Part shown: piece by piece, positions 59,285 to 64,000 of the stretch | How positions within the stretch are numbered: position 1 is the first letter of the stretch | Layout of the letters: every line of letters starts with the position of its first letter | Source: Odiellus spinosus | Lineage: Eukaryota; Arthropoda; Arachnida; Opiliones; Phalangiidae | DNA: 64,000 nt | Direction: 5' to 3' | NCBI GenBank assembly: GCA_963920705.1 | Contig: OY987230.1 | Coordinates: 11,681,320 to 11,745,319, forward strand | The notes under the pieces: model-generated | Databases searched by the model: none | What the model was told of the DNA's origin: nothing | Seen by the model: only the letters and a program-made list of their open reading frames with translations | Translations under genes and position numbers: made by a program

Positions 59285-62200
59285 GATTTTGTTATTTCTT
59301 TTTAACATAGATAGGTGTCAAGTAGTTATGTCCTAGCTGTCATGAACCATTCTCCCAATATTTTTCATCAGCAAGATACAGGCGTGTGTGATGACTGTCG
59401 TCATGACTTTGCACACACGAATAATTAAAAATCTTACAAATATTTCTAGAACTCTGAAAGAGTTTATCGTAAATGTTAATAAAATGTCCAGACAAGAACA
59501 ATATAATTTTAACACTATTTTTCAGCCATTATATTTGGGAGAACACGTCAAAAGCATGTAGTAGCAGTCTCGTTAATAATTAATTTTAATAATACTTTAG
59601 TTTAATCACCATTATTTTTGGGAGTGCTTTTTAGTATGGTTTCCCCTTTTATACATTATGCACTTTTCGCAAATTAAAATCCAATAAATCTCCAATTGCG
59701 TGTAATTGTTTTCCCATATAAAAAATTCTCATTTTTTATTTTATTTTTTTTTATCATTATTTTCCTCCCCGGACTCAGAATTCCATCTTTGTTCCTGCAG
59801 CATCTTCCCCTTATAAATTTACATCTTTTTATCCGTGTGGGAGGGAATAAGGGTCGGTTCCTGCAAACTTTTTTTACGCGAAGTACGAAAAAGGATTTTA
59901 AGCAAATAATTTTTGGGTTGGTGGCTCTGATGCTATTCCAACGCTTCTTTCAATTTCTTCAATCGATTTTGGATGGCACGCCGCGTGAGGCCCAGTTGGT
60001 ATAGTTCCAGCACTAGTTCTAGTTCGTTCTAGCTCGTTTCCGCACGTTACTATCCAAGCTAGCCTCTAGCGCAGATTCGATTTATTTTTTGTTTCTTTTC
60101 GTATTCCATAAAGAAGCTGATGGGGTTCGGAAAAATAAAAGGGGGTTGGAGGTTTAGAGGAGGGGTGCGAGTCACGAGGGACCAAATGGGGTATTGTTTT
60201 ATGGGCTCTCTCGGCATTAATTTTCAATGGAGGCAACCAGGGGTGAGTTTATATATTACGAACTATCTAGAAGTGTATAGAAAAGAATGCCGAGATTGTT
60301 AAGGTATCGTGTTCAGACTATACAAGTGTTTTTTATCGTGTTTATAAGTTCTTAAGGCATATTTTTTACACTTTTTTGGCTAGATCGACGCGCCTTGCGA
60401 CTTTCAAAAAGTAACTATAATGGGGTGGATAAAGAACTGAACTGAACTAGTCATGCAGGGTTGAACATAAGTTGAACGTATCAACTTGGATGAGAGAACT
60501 ATTATTCTGAAACGTAAGAGACGGGGTCATCTGCGACTCAATAAAATTGCAAGCAGGACATACTTTGGTCAGACGTCGCCACGTGGCACATGAAGCTTAC
60601 GTCCGATCTAAAACCATTGTTTTCTAGTTAATTTACTTTGCCATAGGTGGGAAAGGCCTCGCGTGTAAGTGGTATACAGTTTTCACTTACTATACTTCAT
60701 AATACTAAGTTATCTCCTCCAAGATAGCAATGTCCAACATACGTTAAGCCATGTGTCTAGTTGGATTTTAGCTGGACAAAACATTGACATTTCCAAATTA
60801 TAATCTTCTTAAGCGACATAGTTTTAGTAGCGGAAGATGTCTAAATTGTAGGTCTTCGACTCCATTTCAAAGTCTTTTCTAGACTCATATGGAAATACTA
60901 TTTAATTTATTTGAAAAATATAACTATTGTTATAGTCTGAACGAATCTTTAAATCGAAGAAAGTTTTTGGAATCTTCAGTCCGTGCACGAAGAAAAAGGG
61001 GTGAGAAATGTATCTGTGGGTATTTCGGAAAACCCTGCAAATATTCTGGGAACAACTTTCACGTATATACTCGTAAACGGTCCATTTTTCACCGTAATCG
61101 TTTACTATAACCGAAGGCGAGTATCGATGCATTTCTAATCTCAATTTAAAACCCCGATTATCCTCCTTTCTCACCAGTACCCATTCATCTTGAAAAACAA
61201 TACAAGGTTTTTGGCTTAACCCATGCATTCATGCGCCACCCCTGTAAACCTTTAGTTTTCGGAATTAAGTTCAATATGCATCACCTACAAATCTATCCTC
61301 CTCTTATCCAAATTGTTTGGTTCCAATGAGCTTGCAGGTTTAAGGGAAGCGTATAGGTTTTGCGCCAATTGAAAACCAATACTATGTACCTTTAGCTCCT
61401 TTCAAATCCGTTTTTCGTGTTTCTCCGAGGTTGACCCTCTAGAGAGTATACCCCCTAAACGGGAACTAGCGCAGAAGCCCTGATTTTCCTTTTTCCGCCC
61501 ACCTTATCCCGCCCACCCTCGGCACCCTGGCCTAGAAGGCTAGAGTGCGTGATTCTCCCAACTTGGTCCTAATAATGTCGGAGCGATTCGGGGCCCGTGC
61601 GTAAACCCCTCCTTTATGGTCCAGATGTAAGCGGATCTCCATACCCAGTATAATAACGTCCCAATGAACAAGGAGTTGCTGATCTACAAAATTCTCAGTT
61701 CGAGAATTCACTAGGTAGCGAGTTAGACCTAGACCTAGCTATACAAGACCAAGGAAAGATAAGGGCAGGGTGTAGCTTTATACGTATTGCAAACTCTAAA
61801 CTGATTTTGTTTAAATTATGTACGCCTTTTTCATTTAATGTCTACAAATCTGGGAAGGTGTGGGTTAAGTAAGAGTTCTTCTGACGGCGTTTTCTAATTT
61901 CCTATAATATCACTGCATTGATTCTAAGAAGTCGAACAAAGATGTAGCTTTTTTTTCAAGTAAAGTTTAGGCTATGAATAAAGCTTTCGCGGATTGATAC
62001 ATAATGTAAAGCCTTATAAAATAATAAGTAGTATTACCAACTCCTTTTGAACAATATAATTCTGACTCTATCAGTCAGGGAGAAATGACGCTTGACGCCC
62101 ACGTCAGCTTTTATATTAATTCTTCAGTGCATATATGAAGCCAAAGATACCCCTTGATCTCACGAAACTGTAATATAGCGATAGAGGGGAGCCTAGTTTT

Positions 62201-63889
62201 GTCCTTGCTTCAACATTAAACCCATTTTGACTTTAGAAACCCGTGCAGACGTCGTTTGCTAGCATATAAAAATATGGAAACAATAGAGATTCTTGGAAAA
62301 TAAACGGCTTAATATTATTAGCGTGAAATTGAGTTATATTCCACTCTACTTTATTACGTAAAGCGTAGTTTAATAGTTTAATATCAAATTAGTTTATTAA
62401 AATTCGGCGTCTTTCAGACCAGCGTATCTTTCAAATGGTTTTAAAGGAGATGCGAAATGACGTAACAAAATTGATTTCAATGTTGCATCGCATCAATCAA
62501 TTTAAAATTGAAAAAAGCCTCGAGATTATTTTGGAATTTGTACATAAGCAGACGACAGTTTAAAGCTAACATTAAATTGCCCCATGATTTCATAGCATAT
62601 ACAAACTACTTCTGTAGCATTACCACTTATCTCTAAGACCTATTAGCTAAAGCTTAGACTATTAGCTAAAGCTTGTCCATGCTGAAAATAATAATCTAGG
62701 TGGAATTTTAATGGAAAATTTTGGGGGCCATCGATGCTAAGAAACTATACTTCTGTTTAGGCGGTGTTGGTAAAATTGATAATACTGTGGCGAATTGCTA
62801 CACAATGCTAACCCTCATAACGAAAAAACTAACATATCATCCACTCTTCTTCAATAAGGTACAAAAAAGTTTAATTTTAGAAAGTCTTCTCATCCATCAC
62901 ATTATTTTTTCTTTATACAACATAACCTTGAATCTTCATTGCTACAATGATAATCGAACTTATTTTTACACTTCATCTTCCCTTTATTAAATTGGGAGGA
63001 ATCTGAATCATATAAAAGATTCTCCCGGTCATCACCCCAAAGGCCCAAAACTCAGTTGGACCACCGCTGTTACTTTTCGAATATAAATTGGGGGTGGGTA
63101 ATTTTATTCGGCTCTATTTCCCCCTTCTCTCTTCTCTCTCAAGTTTCTACTTTACAACGTTCGAAGTACTTCCCAAGTAGAGCCAAATCTTCAAATCCCT
63201 CTCTGGGAGATCTTTTCCCATCCTCCCACTAAGACAAGAGATGATGGGGTTAACTCAAAAAGGCTTAAGACAAGCAATTTTAATTCAAAGATGTGGACAT
63301 GTAAAATTTGGCTATTTGAAATTTGAATCCAAGTCCTTTGTGCATTGAAAATTAACTGTAACTTCCTTTGGGTTATTGCGAAATATCAAGTTTAATCCGG
63401 TTTGAATATAGGCTTTGTTTTAAATTTGCAATAATAACTAGTACAACAGTCGAGTGGAAATAATACAAAGAAACTCTATTTTTGGTCATGAATTTTTATT
63501 TAGGCTTAGCTAGTTGTTTTACCACTTTTGCGTTTGTAAATATTCCTTAGAAATAAATATCGCCAGCGCAATTTCCGGATTTCCCGTTAGATAAGACCTC
63601 GAGCTTTCATTATCCAGAAATTAACATGAATTCAAATTACGATTAAAATATTTAATTTTTTTTTTTGTATTAAAATATAACATTTAGTATGACGGAATTG
63701 GTTCCTAAAATGGCCCAGGGTTATTAACTCTTTCAACCTTTTTCTAATAAGAATAAGGACCCGGGCTTAAACCTGATTTGCTAGCGTCAAAATTCTCTTC
63801 AAATTCCGCCCCTTATTTCTTTTATTATAGTAATAAATTTTAAAACTGTGTAGAATAAGACTTGAAGGCTTTGTAGACGGCCCCTCTAT
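59285..63889. other. Spacer leading to the promoter-like right edge
   Basis: No firm gene. GC-richer DNA at 61430-61740 has a stop-to-stop minus-strand frame of about 68 codons that includes VHWDVIILGMEIRLHLDHKG; it has no ATG near its start and no family match. TATAAAAG occurs near 63019. Frames at 60902-61228 (minus, 108 codons), 60889-61110 and 62721-62990 are unrecognised. Confidence 0.45.
59933..60028 (-). CDS. Weak candidate: terminal exon with basic helix
   Basis: The stop-to-stop minus-strand frame of 31 residues ends in LYQLGLTRRAIQNRLKKLKE, then ALE and TAG. The pattern of Leu, Arg and Lys is strongly amphipathic and reads like the recognition helix of a Fis/HTH-type DNA-binding domain (compare LGxSRRTLQNRLKKL in bacterial HTH_8 proteins). 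A minus-strand AATAAA is available near 59745, so a last exon with a short 3' UTR is possible. No strong splice acceptor is visible upstream, and the frame is short. The overlapping plus-strand frame (59696-60004, 102 codons) would then be its shadow. This is an inference from residue pattern only. Confidence 0.15.
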   Translation of the reverse strand, partial: NELELVLELYQLGLTRRAIQNRLKKLKEALE

Positions 63890-64000
63890 TTTTCTTCATC
63901 TCCATCTCCACGGCTTCGTTCCTAACCAATGGAAGGAGGTCGCTCGCGTCACGTGACGGAAGTCTAGATCCGGAAGCCACCTCTAGCAAACTTTCTCTCT
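63890..64000. promoter_or_regulatory. Promoter-like cluster: CCAAT, E-box, ETS motifs
   Basis: Within 51 bp lie CCAAT (63926-63930), TCACGTGA inside the palindrome CGTCACGTGACG (63947-63958), ACGGAAG (63956-63962) and CCGGAAG (63970-63976). NF-Y, USF-type bHLH-zip and ETS sites of this kind cluster at housekeeping promoters of animals, close to the start site. The DNA here is CpG-richer than the rest of the last 3 kb. The gene itself is not in view, and its direction cannot be told. Confidence 0.45.

Noticed and set aside
60902-61228. 108-codon minus-strand frame
   Set aside because: Overlaps a 73-codon plus-strand frame. The peptide shows no domain, and the length is compatible with chance at this composition.
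61560-61740. Minus-strand exon (VHWDVIILGMEIRLHLDHKG)
   Set aside because: A 68-codon stop-to-stop frame in GC-richer DNA is expected by chance. No start, splice signals or family match.

Overview
The window is AT-rich eukaryotic DNA with no recognisable protein-coding gene. No open frame of useful length resembles a known family, and I found no tRNA, rRNA, snRNA, CRISPR or bacterial-style operon. The AT-rich background without strong CpG loss, the many short inverted-repeat elements, the poly(A)/poly(T) tracts, the minisatellites and the low gene density point to a non-vertebrate animal. TTAGG-like strings in one repeat would fit an arthropod but do not prove it, and the phylum is left open. 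Family letters A-E used here are mine.

Layout. 1-8 kb: unique AT-rich DNA with a degenerate family A element, an AT-rich tandem repeat (3.1-3.4 kb), a 133/153-bp tandem repeat (4.3-4.7 kb) and an exact 120-bp tandem duplication (5.07-5.31 kb). 8.0-8.5 kb: a nested insertion, family A sitting in the loop of a palindromic family D element, with a TA target duplication. 9.7-10.3 kb: an 18-copy 33/34-bp minisatellite. 11.2-11.65 kb: a roughly 490-bp foldback element. 15-17 kb: three more family A copies. 18.2, 30.3, 38.3 and 41.4 kb: four copies of a foldback element (family B). 25.2 and 59.1 kb: family C. 33.2-34.7 kb: a pyrimidine-rich block that explains the longest open frame.

The main structure is at 42.6-50.0 kb: three head-to-tail copies of a 2.36-kb unit, identical in length except for four accountable indels. 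Each copy opens with an 11+2+11 palindrome and is separated from the next by ATTA. Every unit holds a CGT microsatellite, three ~143-bp subrepeats, a TATA-containing segment with hairpins, and six degenerate TTAGG-rich subrepeats. This layout is close to that of non-autonomous Helitron-like (Helentron/HINE, 'pearl') elements. The array ends in a perfect 201-bp inverted duplication around a 105-bp spacer.

The right edge (63.9-64.0 kb) has CCAAT, TCACGTGA and two GGAAG (ETS-type) motifs close together, so a gene probably starts at or just beyond the end of the window. Three short frames in GC-richer patches (20.5, 57.5 and 60.0 kb) are recorded as weak coding candidates.
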